A stretch of 8,080 nt of DNA from Luminiphilus sp. Its GTDB lineage: Bacteria; Pseudomonadota; Gammaproteobacteria; Pseudomonadales; Halieaceae. The DNA is taken from assembly GCA_024638905.1 (NCBI GenBank), contig JAHEJH010000194.1:1-8080 (forward strand), written 5' to 3'. This document shows, one piece after another, positions 1 to 6,077 of the stretch (position 1 is the stretch's first letter; the number at the start of each line of letters is the position of its first letter). A program made the translations under genes and the position numbers. Below the pieces are notes generated by a model. It did not search any database and was not told the DNA's origin. It worked only from the letters and a program-made list of their open reading frames with translations.

Positions 1-124
1 GTATGGCTCGCAGGGACGCGAGCGGAGACAGGTTCGTGATCTGTAGCGGCTCGGACTCGCTAAACGCTGCGAGTGGTGCCACCGCGCAGCAGGCCGCCAG
101 TGCGCTAGCCGTGAGTATCCTCAT
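1..124 (-). CDS. N-terminus of an exported protein, unidentified (runs off left edge)
   Basis: An open frame of 41 codons starts at the ATG complementary to 122-124 and stays open to the window edge. The start lies inside the last codons of cyaY in another frame, giving a 20-base overlap. A GGGA Shine-Dalgarno-like stretch sits about 6 bases before it. The protein begins MRILTASALAACCAVAPLAA, a typical signal peptide with one Arg and a hydrophobic alanine/leucine core; cleavage probably falls near AAFS/ES. The visible mature part starts SESEPLQITNLSPLASLRAI. The 'PLxxxNLSPL' opening faintly recalls DUF3187-family outer-membrane proteins, but this is only a weak memory-based resemblance. The two adjacent Cys at residues 12-13 are in the hydrophobic core and do not make a convincing lipobox. 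Coupling to cyaY suggests co-transcription. Product identity cannot be decided from 41 residues. Confidence 0.6.
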   Translation of the reverse strand, partial: MRILTASALAACCAVAPLAAFSESEPLQITNLSPLASLRAI

Positions 125-446
125 GGTTGTCCCAGGTCAATGCCAGTCCGGTATGCGTCGCCAATTCTTCTACCAAAAAAGCATGAAAAGATTCACCGCT
201 CTTGGTGTCTCGCCAGGTGCGAGTATCGGCATGCCATGTGTAGTGGAACCCTCCGCCTGGGGTTGCCAGCCAGAGCTGCTCGGTGGGCGGTTGCCGACTG
301 AAGACAAAGACCACGCCGTTACTGAAGGTGGCGTTGATCACGCCCTCGGCGCCACGGATATCGACATCATCCGGCAATGATTCGAGGGCGACCTCGACCG
401 CCTCAAACGTTTCCTCAATCTGCTCGTAGTAGTCACTGCTTGCCAT
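105..446 (-). CDS. cyaY: CyaY, bacterial frataxin (iron-sulfur cluster assembly)
   Basis: The 113-residue product matches the size and layout of CyaY, the bacterial frataxin. CyaY binds iron and the cysteine desulfurase IscS in the cytoplasm and tunes Fe-S cluster assembly. The N-terminal helix carries the acidic ridge expected of frataxins (D5, E8, E11, E12, E15, E18, E22, then DD at 26-27). It is followed by the core signature RQPPTEQLWLATPGGGFHY at residues 51-69 and by the GESFHAFL helix near residue 84. The ATG at 446 has an AGGGGA stretch about 10 bases upstream. The gene is divergent from lptM-lysA, the standard gammaproteobacterial arrangement. Its 3' end overlaps the start of an exported-protein gene. 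Nothing in it looks damaged. Confidence 0.93.
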   Translation of the reverse strand: MASSDYYEQIEETFEAVEVALESLPDDVDIRGAEGVINATFSNGVVFVFSRQPPTEQLWLATPGGGFHYTWHADTRTWRDTKSGESFHAFLVEELATHTGLALTWDNHEDTHG

Positions 447-522
447 ATCTGGCGGTTCCCCTAAATTGATAGTGCTAACACAATGCCATAGGCCGCCTCA
501 TCGTGGGCGCGCCACACTGCGC

Positions 523-531
523 TGTTATACT
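523..531 (+). promoter_or_regulatory. Putative extended -10 promoter for lptM-lysA-dapF
   Basis: Within the 108-base divergent region between cyaY and lptM there is TGTTATACT. This is an extended -10 (TG, one base, then TATACT, 5 of 6 to TATAAT) ending 23 bases before the lptM start codon. No good -35 is visible 16-18 bases upstream, which is tolerable for an extended -10 promoter. I see no convincing promoter for cyaY on the opposite strand. Confidence 0.45.
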
Positions 532-554
532 GCGCCTTTTGCCGAGGTCAAACT

Positions 555-662
555 GTGAGGACCTTTCTCATCGTCCTGCTTTGCGCTTGGCTGGCCAGCT
601 GCGGTCAGCAGGGGCCCCTGCGCCCGGCTGAACCCGATGACGCATCGGCGACCGCCTACTGA
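555..662 (+). CDS. lptM: LptM-like small outer-membrane lipoprotein
   Basis: A GTG start at 555, 7 bases after a GAGG ribosome-binding site, opens a 35-residue frame. It reads as a lipoprotein signal peptide: VRTFLIVLLCAW, then lipobox LASC (residues 13-16), then GQQGPLRP. Cleavage before C16 would leave a mature peptide of only 20 residues. The lipobox followed by G-x-x-GPL is the signature of the YifL/LptM family, which precedes lysA in many gammaproteobacteria. In E. coli this lipoprotein assists oxidative maturation of the LPS translocon protein LptD. This copy is about half the E. coli length (67 residues) but keeps the conserved lipidated head. Its stop TGA shares one base with the lysA ATG (TGATG), so lysA translation is probably coupled to it. 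Confidence 0.8.
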   Translation: MRTFLIVLLCAWLASCGQQGPLRPAEPDDASATAY

Positions 663-1915
663 TGTCCGTATTTCAGCACCTGCAAGGCTCGCTCCACTGC
701 GAGGACGTATCGCTTGAAACCATCGCGGAGGCCCATGGTACACCGACCTATGTGTATTCACGGCAGGCGATCGAATCGGCATTCCTCGCCTACCAAACTG
801 CACTGGCTGATCGCCCACATCTGATTTGTTACGCGGTGAAAGCCAATTCCAACCTGGCTGTGCTCAACGTGTTGGCGGGGCTTGGCGCCGGGTTTGATGT
901 GGTGTCGAGCGGTGAACTGGAGCGCGTGATCGCCGCGGGGGGTGCGGCAGACAAGGTCGTGTTCTCTGGTGTCGGTAAAACACGGCAGGAAATGCTGTCG
1001 GCGCTTGAACACGGGATCCGGTGTTTTAATGTCGAATCAGAATCCGAACTGCTGACACTGGCGGATGTTGCGGCGACGTGCGGAAAGGTGGCGCCGGTAT
1101 CCGTGCGGGTTAATCCCGATGTCGATGCGGGCACACACCCCTATATCTCGACGGGCTTGCGCGAAAATAAATTTGGTGTCGACGTCGATGCCGCAAAGCG
1201 CCTTTATCGGGTGGCACATGACAATCCGTCTTTGGACCCCGTCGGGATTGACTGCCACATCGGTAGTCAAATCCTCGATATAGCGCCTTTTCTGGAATCA
1301 CTTGATTGCCTATTGGCATTGATCGATCACCTCACGGCAGAAGGTATCAATCTGCGCCACCTCGATATCGGTGGTGGTTTGGGTGTGAGCTACCAGGAGA
1401 GTGCGCCGGCAATTGGCGAGTACATGAGCGTACTGGCAGCGCAGCTGGGGTCGCGAGATTTGGAGTTGGTTCTGGAACCAGGACGCTCCATCGTCGCCCT
1501 CGCAGGCACCCTGTTGACCAGAGTGCTCTACCTGAAACCCAGTGACGCAAAAGATTTCGCCGTCGTGGATGCGGCGATGAATGACTTGCTTCGCCCCGCA
1601 CTCTACGAGGCGTGGCAGGATATTCAGGCCGTGACCCCGCACGAAGGTGATGCTCGAGACTGGGATATCGTCGGCCCTATTTGTGAGACCGGGGACTTTC
1701 TGGGCAAGGACCGAACCCTCGCATTGTCTGAAGGCGACTTGCTGGCTGTGATGGGTACGGGTGCCTACGGTTTTGCGATGGCGTCCAACTACAACACCCG
1801 CCCCCGAGCCGCGGAGGTCATGGTCTCAGGCGAGGCCGTGCATCTGGTGGGTCAGCGAGAGTCCTTAGGCGACCTGTGGCAACGGGAGAGCATCCCTGAG
1901 GATCCCGCGTCGTGA
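662..1915 (+). CDS. lysA: Diaminopimelate decarboxylase LysA
   Basis: This 417-residue fold-type III PLP enzyme decarboxylates meso-diaminopimelate to L-lysine, the final step of the lysine pathway in the cytoplasm. Visible catalytic features in order are: CYAVKANSN with the PLP Schiff-base lysine K60; HIGSQ (H199-Q203); the phosphate-binding glycine run GGGLG (237-241); EPGRS with E272 and R275; the C-E-T-G-D catalytic motif with C341 and E342 contributed across the dimer; and YGFAMASNYN (from Y369) with Y377 near the active site. Length is normal and the frame is intact. The start ATG overlaps the lptM stop by one base. The 3' end overlaps the dapF start by four bases (GTGA), so the three genes form one translationally coupled unit. 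Confidence 0.97.
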   Translation: MSVFQHLQGSLHCEDVSLETIAEAHGTPTYVYSRQAIESAFLAYQTALADRPHLICYAVKANSNLAVLNVLAGLGAGFDVVSSGELERVIAAGGAADKVVFSGVGKTRQEMLSALEHGIRCFNVESESELLTLADVAATCGKVAPVSVRVNPDVDAGTHPYISTGLRENKFGVDVDAAKRLYRVAHDNPSLDPVGIDCHIGSQILDIAPFLESLDCLLALIDHLTAEGINLRHLDIGGGLGVSYQESAPAIGEYMSVLAAQLGSRDLELVLEPGRSIVALAGTLLTRVLYLKPSDAKDFAVVDAAMNDLLRPALYEAWQDIQAVTPHEGDARDWDIVGPICETGDFLGKDRTLALSEGDLLAVMGTGAYGFAMASNYNTRPRAAEVMVSGEAVHLVGQRESLGDLWQRESIPEDPAS

Positions 1916-2748
1916 AGCTGGCTTTTACCAAGATGCAGGGCGCGGGCAACGACTTTGTGGTGATTGACGGTGTCACACAGGCGGTTGACCTCAGCATGGG
2001 ACAGGTGAAACGCATCGCTGACCGCCGCCGCGGCATTGGCTGTGACCAGATCCTGTTGCTCACACCGCCCGATGACCCCGACGCCGATTTTCGCTATACC
2101 ATCTATAACGCCGATGGTTCCCGGGCGGGCCAATGCGGGAATGGTGCCCGATGTGTGGGCCGCTTTCTGCGTGAAAAGCGACTGACGCGAAAGCGTGACC
2201 TTCGCTTATTGACCGACGGTGAACCACTTGCACTCAGTTTCTCAGAGGACGGACGCGTGTTCGCCGGGCTACCGGCACCCCGATTTGAACCCGCTGTGAT
2301 TCCCTTCTCTGCACCCGAGCTGGCTTCCCAGTATCCGTTTGAGGTTCAGGGGCAAAGCCTGTCAATCGGCGCGCTGTCGATGGGCAATCCCCACGCCATT
2401 CTGGTAATCGATAACTGCGATGCGGCACCGGTCAACACTTTGGGCCCGTTGATTGAGTCCCACGAGCGTTTTCCAGATCGGGTCAATGTGGGATTCATGC
2501 AGATACTCTCCCGCACTGAACTGAAATTACGGGTGTACGAACGCGGGGTCGGAGAGACGGAGGCCTGCGGATCCGGGGCCTGTGCCGCAGTGGCTCACGG
2601 TATTGGGCTCGGCTTGTTGGACGCTGCCGTCACGGTGCAACTGCCCGGCGGGAAACTCTCGGTCAGTTGGGACGGCGCCGAGGCGCCTGTCTGGCTGGGA
2701 GGACCCACCGCATCCGTATTTGACGGTACCATCTCTCTGAGAGACTGA
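1912..2748 (+). CDS. dapF: Diaminopimelate epimerase DapF
   Basis: The 278-residue product converts LL- to meso-diaminopimelate, the substrate of the preceding lysA product and the cross-linking residue of peptidoglycan. The enzyme is cofactor-independent and uses two cysteines. Both are present in their family contexts: C75 in NADGSRAGQCGNGARC, and C219 in GETEACGSGACA. The N-terminus MKLAFTKMQGAGNDFVVIDG is the family signature, with N13 binding substrate. The C-terminal half contains the conserved MGNPHA (157-162) and RVNVGFMQ (190-197) stretches. The start is GTG at 1912, overlapping the lysA stop (GTGA), with GAGG about 10 bases before it inside lysA. A 122-base gap follows before the next gene. 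Confidence 0.97.
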   Translation: MKLAFTKMQGAGNDFVVIDGVTQAVDLSMGQVKRIADRRRGIGCDQILLLTPPDDPDADFRYTIYNADGSRAGQCGNGARCVGRFLREKRLTRKRDLRLLTDGEPLALSFSEDGRVFAGLPAPRFEPAVIPFSAPELASQYPFEVQGQSLSIGALSMGNPHAILVIDNCDAAPVNTLGPLIESHERFPDRVNVGFMQILSRTELKLRVYERGVGETEACGSGACAAVAHGIGLGLLDAAVTVQLPGGKLSVSWDGAEAPVWLGGPTASVFDGTISLRD

Positions 2749-2763
2749 TTCGGGGAGCGCGGC

Positions 2764-2797
2764 GTCAGGACCGTCAGTCCGCATGTCGGCTCCTGAC
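2764..2797 (+). other. Inverted repeat downstream of dapF
   Basis: GTCAGGA (2764-2770) and TCCTGAC (2791-2797) are exact reverse complements. CCG (2771-2773) and CGG (2787-2789) extend the stem past one unpaired base. No T-run follows, so it is not a classical intrinsic terminator. It may be a 3' stabilising hairpin or a protein-binding dyad between dapF and the DUF484 gene. The rest of the gap (2798-2870) has no clear promoter that I can defend. Confidence 0.35.
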
Positions 2798-2870
2798 CGG
2801 CAGGGCAGACACGTTCCCGCCACCGGCGCATTAAAATCACAATCACAACAACCGAGCCAGAGCGAGAAAC

Positions 2871-3503
2871 ATGCCCGACACACTGGACCCCAAAGACGTA
2901 GAAGCCTTCCTCAGAGCGCATCCCAATTTTTTACAGGATCGACCTGGCTTGCTGGCAGTCCTCAATCTGCCACACGGAGGCGAGGGCGCTGTCTCTTTGG
3001 TCGAGAGACAGGTCAGCGTGTTGCGGGAGCGCAATATCACCTCGCGTCAGAAACTGGCAGAACTGTCCGATATCGGCAGAGAGAATGATCGCCTGCTCGA
3101 CGCCACCCGCAATACCATTCTCGCTCTCCTTGCCGGCGAAAACCGGGCCGATCTCACCAAGATCTGGCTCGATCAGGTCACCGGGACTTTCAAGGCCGAG
3201 ATGGGCGCGTTGGTCTGGCTCGATGGGGTGTCCGATGACGGCGCGGAAGCGCCTTTGGCCAGCAAATTGATCCGCCAAGGTGGCGGCTTCTCCGGCGTGC
3301 TGCGCCCGGAGGAAATGCAGACTGTCTTCGGCACTGCCGCAGCAGAGGGATCTGCGGCACTGGTAGCGATCCGCTCAGGTGAGGATGACATCGGTGTGCT
3401 GGGCGTCGGATCGCATGACACGCAACGCTACCGGGCCGAGGACGGCACCCTTTTCCTAGAATATCTGGCAGAAGTCATTGGGCAACTTCCGGCCAGCGGG
3501 TGA
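2871..3503 (+). CDS. DUF484 family protein (GAF-like)
   Basis: The 210-residue protein matches the DUF484 family (E. coli YigA position) found between dapF and xerC in gammaproteobacteria. The opening region has the family pattern of a short helix ending FLRAHPNFLQDRPGLL (residues 13-28). It is followed by LPHGGEGAVSLVERQVSVLRERN, a helix likely to continue as a coiled coil to about residue 85. The remainder (roughly 90-205) has the alternating strand/helix character of a GAF-like domain, with a LGVLGVGSHD-type late strand. No signal peptide or membrane segment is seen. The biochemical role is unknown; GAF relationship suggests small-molecule sensing or dimerisation, which is inference. The ATG at 2871 has only a weak GAG-containing ribosome-binding site. 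The stop overlaps a GTG-initiated micro-frame. Confidence 0.88.
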   Translation: MPDTLDPKDVEAFLRAHPNFLQDRPGLLAVLNLPHGGEGAVSLVERQVSVLRERNITSRQKLAELSDIGRENDRLLDATRNTILALLAGENRADLTKIWLDQVTGTFKAEMGALVWLDGVSDDGAEAPLASKLIRQGGGFSGVLRPEEMQTVFGTAAAEGSAALVAIRSGEDDIGVLGVGSHDTQRYRAEDGTLFLEYLAEVIGQLPASG

Positions 3504-3565
3504 ACACTGAGCATCCCTGCTACCTCGACCGAGCACGATCAACATCGTGCAGTGACCCCCTATGA
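3500..3565 (+). other. 21-codon micro-ORF occupying the usual xerC position
   Basis: Starting with the GTG that overlaps the DUF484 stop (GTGA, 3500-3503), a frame of 21 codons runs to a TGA that overlaps the phosphatase start codon (ATGA, 3562-3565). The peptide is VNTEHPCYLDRARSTSCSDPL. In related genomes this place holds the roughly 300-codon xerC gene. The double 4-base overlap is what remains if most of a coupled gene was deleted in frame, but it could also be a coincidence or a short translational relay to the phosphatase gene, which lacks a good ribosome-binding site of its own. I do not claim that the peptide is functional. Confidence 0.35.
3533..3550 (+). other. Perfect 7-bp hairpin between DUF484 and phosphatase genes
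   Basis: GCACGAT (3533-3539), loop CAAC, ATCGTGC (3544-3550) forms a perfect stem 11 bases before the phosphatase ATG. No T-run follows. It could affect mRNA stability or access to the downstream start. Confidence 0.5.
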
Positions 3566-4278
3566 GTTCGCTAATCCGCCTCATTACTTTTGATCTCGAT
3601 GACACCCTGTGGGACGTGCGGCCGGCGCTGGAAGCCGCAGAAGCGGCACAGTGGTCCTATCTCAACGCGCGCTTTCCCTCGCTTGCGCTAGGGGCCACCC
3701 CCCCGGAGCAGATAGCCGACCTGCGCCGTACCCTGCTCGAAGATAAGCCGGAGCTGATGCACCACATCAGCCTGTTTCGGCAGTCCTTTATTGAGCGGCT
3801 CCTGCAACACCATGGCGTCCCCGGTGGCGAAGCCGAATCGGCAGCGAGTGAGGCCTTTACGGCATTCCTCTCCCAGCGCCATAAGGTCGTGCTCTATGCC
3901 AATGCCCGGTCTGTGCTGAACATATTGGGGCGTCAGTTCCAGCTCGGCGCGCTGACCAACGGCAATGCCGATGTGCGAAAAACGCAGATTGGTTCGTGCT
4001 TTGACTTCGCCTGGCGTGCCGAGGAATTCGGCGTCAGCAAACCCGATCCGGCGCTTTTCCATCAAGCCTTTGAGCAAGCAGGGGTGTCAGCCGATGAAGT
4101 CATCCATGTCGGTGATTGTCACGACAATGACGTATCGGGTGCCGTCTCGGCCGGCGCAAAAGCCATTTGGTTTTCGCCCGACGGTGGCGTGAGTGAGAGT
4201 GCATCCGGTGTGGTGCAGGAGCTGTCAGAATTGCCCGCCGCTATCGAACGGCTAACGGGGCAAATGGGGTTGGGCTAA
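3562..4278 (+). CDS. yigB: HAD-superfamily phosphatase, YigB type
   Basis: The 238-residue protein has all four haloacid-dehalogenase motifs: DLDDTLW (nucleophile D11, acid D13), LTNGNADV (T132, N133), K160 in the SKPDP stretch, and VGDCHDND (D185, D190 for Mg binding). The region from about residue 18 to 110 is the helical C1 cap typical of subfamily IA. In E. coli the gene after xerC, yigB, encodes a phosphatase active on FMN and on the riboflavin-pathway intermediate 5-amino-6-ribitylaminouracil phosphate. Synteny here supports the same assignment, but substrate is inferred. An in-frame TGA at 3553-3555 fixes the start at the 3562 ATG. No clear Shine-Dalgarno is present, so coupling to upstream translation is possible. 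It converges with a PII gene only 5 bases away, and no terminator is visible between them. Confidence 0.87.
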   Translation: MSSLIRLITFDLDDTLWDVRPALEAAEAAQWSYLNARFPSLALGATPPEQIADLRRTLLEDKPELMHHISLFRQSFIERLLQHHGVPGGEAESAASEAFTAFLSQRHKVVLYANARSVLNILGRQFQLGALTNGNADVRKTQIGSCFDFAWRAEEFGVSKPDPALFHQAFEQAGVSADEVIHVGDCHDNDVSGAVSAGAKAIWFSPDGGVSESASGVVQELSELPAAIERLTGQMGLG

Positions 4279-4283
4279 CCGCG

Positions 4284-4610
4284 TCAGATCGCCTCGACGC
4301 CGGTTTCGCCGGTGCGGATACGCACCACCTGTTCAAAGATCTTGCCATCACCGATTTTACCGGTGCTGGCCGAAGCAATAATGGCCTCTACAATCGCCTC
4401 AACCTGTTCATCGGGAGCCGCGATTTCCAGCTTGAGTTTGGGTAGGAAATCCACGACGTATTCAGCACCGCGGTACAGCTCGGTGTGACCACGCTGCCGA
4501 CCGAAACCCTTGACCTCAGTCACCGTCACACCCTGCACACCAATATCGGAGAGCGCGGCGCGCACGTCATCCATCTTGAACGGTTTGATAATGGCCGTGA
4601 CCAGTTTCAT
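4284..4610 (-). CDS. glnK: PII nitrogen regulator, second copy, with 4-residue C-terminal deletion
   Basis: This 108-residue protein belongs to the PII (GlnB/GlnK) family of trimeric sensors that bind ATP/ADP and 2-oxoglutarate and control ammonium transporters, glutamine synthetase modification and NtrB. The T-loop is complete: GFGRQRGHTELYRGAEYVVD with uridylylation-site Y51. The B-loop TGKIGDGK (83-90) is also intact. After KIF (90-92) the paralogue in this window has eight residues before RIRTGETG; this protein has four (EQVV), so positions equivalent to 93-96 are missing and total length is 108 instead of 112. The frame is otherwise perfect. The gene lies downstream of amtB but beyond a strong terminator and has its own promoter; AAGGGG precedes the ATG by about 8 bases. 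Whether it should be called glnB or glnK cannot be decided from sequence alone. Confidence 0.93.
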   Translation of the reverse strand: MKLVTAIIKPFKMDDVRAALSDIGVQGVTVTEVKGFGRQRGHTELYRGAEYVVDFLPKLKLEIAAPDEQVEAIVEAIIASASTGKIGDGKIFEQVVRIRTGETGVEAI

Positions 4611-4637
4611 GAGAAGACCCCTTTATTCTGAGGCCCC

Positions 4638-4665
4638 ATTATCCGGCTGAATGCGGTTTTAGCAA
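4638..4665 (-). promoter_or_regulatory. Putative sigma70-type promoter for the second PII gene
   Basis: On the minus strand TTGCTA (4665-4660, 4 of 6 to consensus) is followed after 16 bases by GATAAT (4643-4638, 5 of 6). This would start transcription near 4631, about 20 bases before the ATG. Reading 4764-4611 by eye I found no GG-N10-GC sigma54 pattern, so this copy is probably not directly sigma54-dependent. Confidence 0.5.
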
Positions 4666-4690
4666 TGCCTGATAATGACAGAATCCACCG

Positions 4691-4706
4691 CCACGACTTG
4701 TCGTGG
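4691..4706. other. 16-base palindrome upstream of second PII gene
   Basis: CCACGAC-TT-GTCGTGG is a perfect 7-bp dyad with a two-base centre. It lies about 25 bases upstream of the -35 of the putative PII promoter. Such a compact dyad is more like a regulator binding site than a terminator. Flanking ATCCAC (4683-4688) can pair alternatively with GTGGAT (4703-4708). Confidence 0.4.
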
Positions 4707-4764
4707 ATCACTCGCTCACTCTGGTCGCCAAGACTGCAAACCATCCGGGTCCAAACATGCGCCC

Positions 4765-4790
4765 AAAAAAAAGGGCCCCGAGGGGCCCAA
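4765..4790 (-). terminator. Rho-independent terminator after amtB
   Basis: On the minus strand, GGGCCCC-TC-GGGGCCC (complement of 4773-4788) is a very GC-rich stem. It is followed at once by eight Ts (complement of the A-run 4765-4772), 27 bases past the amtB stop. It closes the porin-glnK-amtB operon and separates it from the second PII gene. Confidence 0.92.
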
Positions 4791-4814
4791 AACTGCCATG
4801 AGAGGACAGGGTAA

Positions 4815-6053
4815 TTACTTCATAGCGGCAAACTCGGGGTATGCCTCCATGCCGCATTCGCTGAGGTCGGCACCTTCGTACTCCTCCTCTTCGGAGACGC
4901 GCAGGCCCATGACCATCTTGATCACGAAGAAGGCGATCGCCGAGGTCACGAAGACCCAACCGAAGATCGTCAACGCACCGATGATCTGACCGGAGAAGCT
5001 CGCGCCGTCATTGGTAACCGGTACCAGCAACAGACCCAGCAGACCCACCACGCCGTGCACGGAAATCGCACCGACCGGATCGTCGATCTTCAGCTTATCG
5101 AGTGTGGTGATGGAGAAGACTACTAATAGGCCGCCCAGCGCACCGAAGATGGTTGCCTGCAGTGCAGAGGGTGTGTCCGGACCCGCAGTGATCGCTACCA
5201 GACCAGCGAGACAGCCATTCAACGCCATGGTCAGATCGGCCTTGCCAAACAGCAGCTTGGCCACGATCAGTGCACCAATGCACCCACCGGCTGCGGCCAG
5301 ATTAGTGTTCATAAAGACCACCGCTACCGCGTTGGCTGAATCGACTGATGCCGTTGCCAGCACCGAACCGCCGTTGAAGCCGAACCATCCCAACCAGAGG
5401 ATGAAAGTGCCCAGCGTTGCGAGGGGCAGGTTCGCACCGGGAATCGCGTTCACTTCGCCATTCGGGCCGTACTTGCCCTTGCGAGCACCGACCAGGATGA
5501 CGCCCGCCAAAGCAGCTGCTGCGCCAGCCATGTGCACGATGCCGCTACCGGCGAAATCGAGGAAGCCCAAGTCACCCAGCGTGTACATGCCGAATACAGG
5601 ATTACCGCCCCAAGTCCAGCTACCTTCCATCGGGTAGATAAATCCGGTCATAACGACTGCGAAGGCGAGGAAAGCAAACAGCTTCATGCGCTCAGCGACC
5701 GCACCAGATACGATGGACATCGCCGTGGCAACAAAGACCACCTGGAAGAAGAAGTCCGCTGAGGGCGCGTAGGTGGCGTTTTCCTCACCGCCTTCAACAG
5801 CACCCGATCCTGTGATCGTGCTGAGGAAAATGTCGCCGCCGTACATGATGCTGTAGCCCACCACCATGTACATGATGCAAGCCACCGCAAACAGCGTGAC
5901 GTTTTTGGTCAGAATTTCGACCGTGTTCTTCGACCGGACCAATCCTGCCTCGAGCATGGCGAATCCCGCGGCCATCCACATGACCAGCGCACCACAGACG
6001 AGGAAGTAGAAAGTGTCCAGTGCGTACTGCAACTGAAAAATATCGTATTCCAT
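4815..6053 (-). CDS. amtB: Ammonium transporter AmtB
   Basis: This Amt/Rh-family inner-membrane channel has 412 residues from the chosen start and hydrophobic segments along its whole length (11 expected). It conducts ammonium into the cell at low concentrations and is blocked by the PII protein GlnK. Conserved pore features are visible: the FFFQVVFVATAM segment (101-112) holding the periplasmic-gate aromatic; W146/W148 in GSWTWGG; D166 in DFAGSGIVH; and the twin pore histidines H174 (GIVHMAG) and H333 (SVHGVVG). The cytosolic tail GLRVSEEEEYEG is the GlnK-contact region. I place the start at the ATG at 6053 because GGAG lies 9 bases upstream; an in-frame TTG at 6068 would swallow that site. 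No cleavable signal peptide precedes the first helix, unlike E. coli AmtB. glnK ends 24 bases upstream. Confidence 0.95.
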   Translation of the reverse strand: MEYDIFQLQYALDTFYFLVCGALVMWMAAGFAMLEAGLVRSKNTVEILTKNVTLFAVACIMYMVVGYSIMYGGDIFLSTITGSGAVEGGEENATYAPSADFFFQVVFVATAMSIVSGAVAERMKLFAFLAFAVVMTGFIYPMEGSWTWGGNPVFGMYTLGDLGFLDFAGSGIVHMAGAAAALAGVILVGARKGKYGPNGEVNAIPGANLPLATLGTFILWLGWFGFNGGSVLATASVDSANAVAVVFMNTNLAAAGGCIGALIVAKLLFGKADLTMALNGCLAGLVAITAGPDTPSALQATIFGALGGLLVVFSITTLDKLKIDDPVGAISVHGVVGLLGLLLVPVTNDGASFSGQIIGALTIFGWVFVTSAIAFFVIKMVMGLRVSEEEEYEGADLSECGMEAYPEFAAMK

Positions 6054-6077
6054 GAGAATGTTCTCCAAGGCTCAGAA

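Noticed and set aside
3..380. 125-codon plus-strand frame opposite cyaY
   Set aside because: It is antisense to a clear cyaY gene, with low-complexity, non-family-like composition and no ribosome-binding site.
2527..2921. Minus-strand frames across the 3' end of dapF and the following gap
   Set aside because: They overlap an intact dapF, have no recognisable domain and conflict with each other.
4279..4283. A bidirectional terminator between the convergent phosphatase and PII genes
   Set aside because: Only five bases separate the two stop codons and no stem followed by a T-run is visible there.
4284..4610. Pseudogene or sequencing error as an explanation for the 108-residue PII
   Set aside because: The length change is exactly 12 bases, the frame continues to the conserved RIRTGETG end, and the promoter and ribosome-binding site are intact; a real in-frame deletion is more likely.
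4611..4764. A sigma54 promoter for the second PII gene
   Set aside because: No GG-N10-GC arrangement was found on the minus strand in this interval when read base by base.
5011..5637. 208-codon plus-strand frame opposite amtB
   Set aside because: It is a shadow of the AmtB codons; the Pro/Ser/Ala/Thr-rich translation is typical of antisense to a membrane-protein gene.
6054..6068. TTG start at 6068 that would add five residues to AmtB
   Set aside because: It would place the GGAG ribosome-binding site inside the coding region; the ATG at 6053 has that site at correct spacing.
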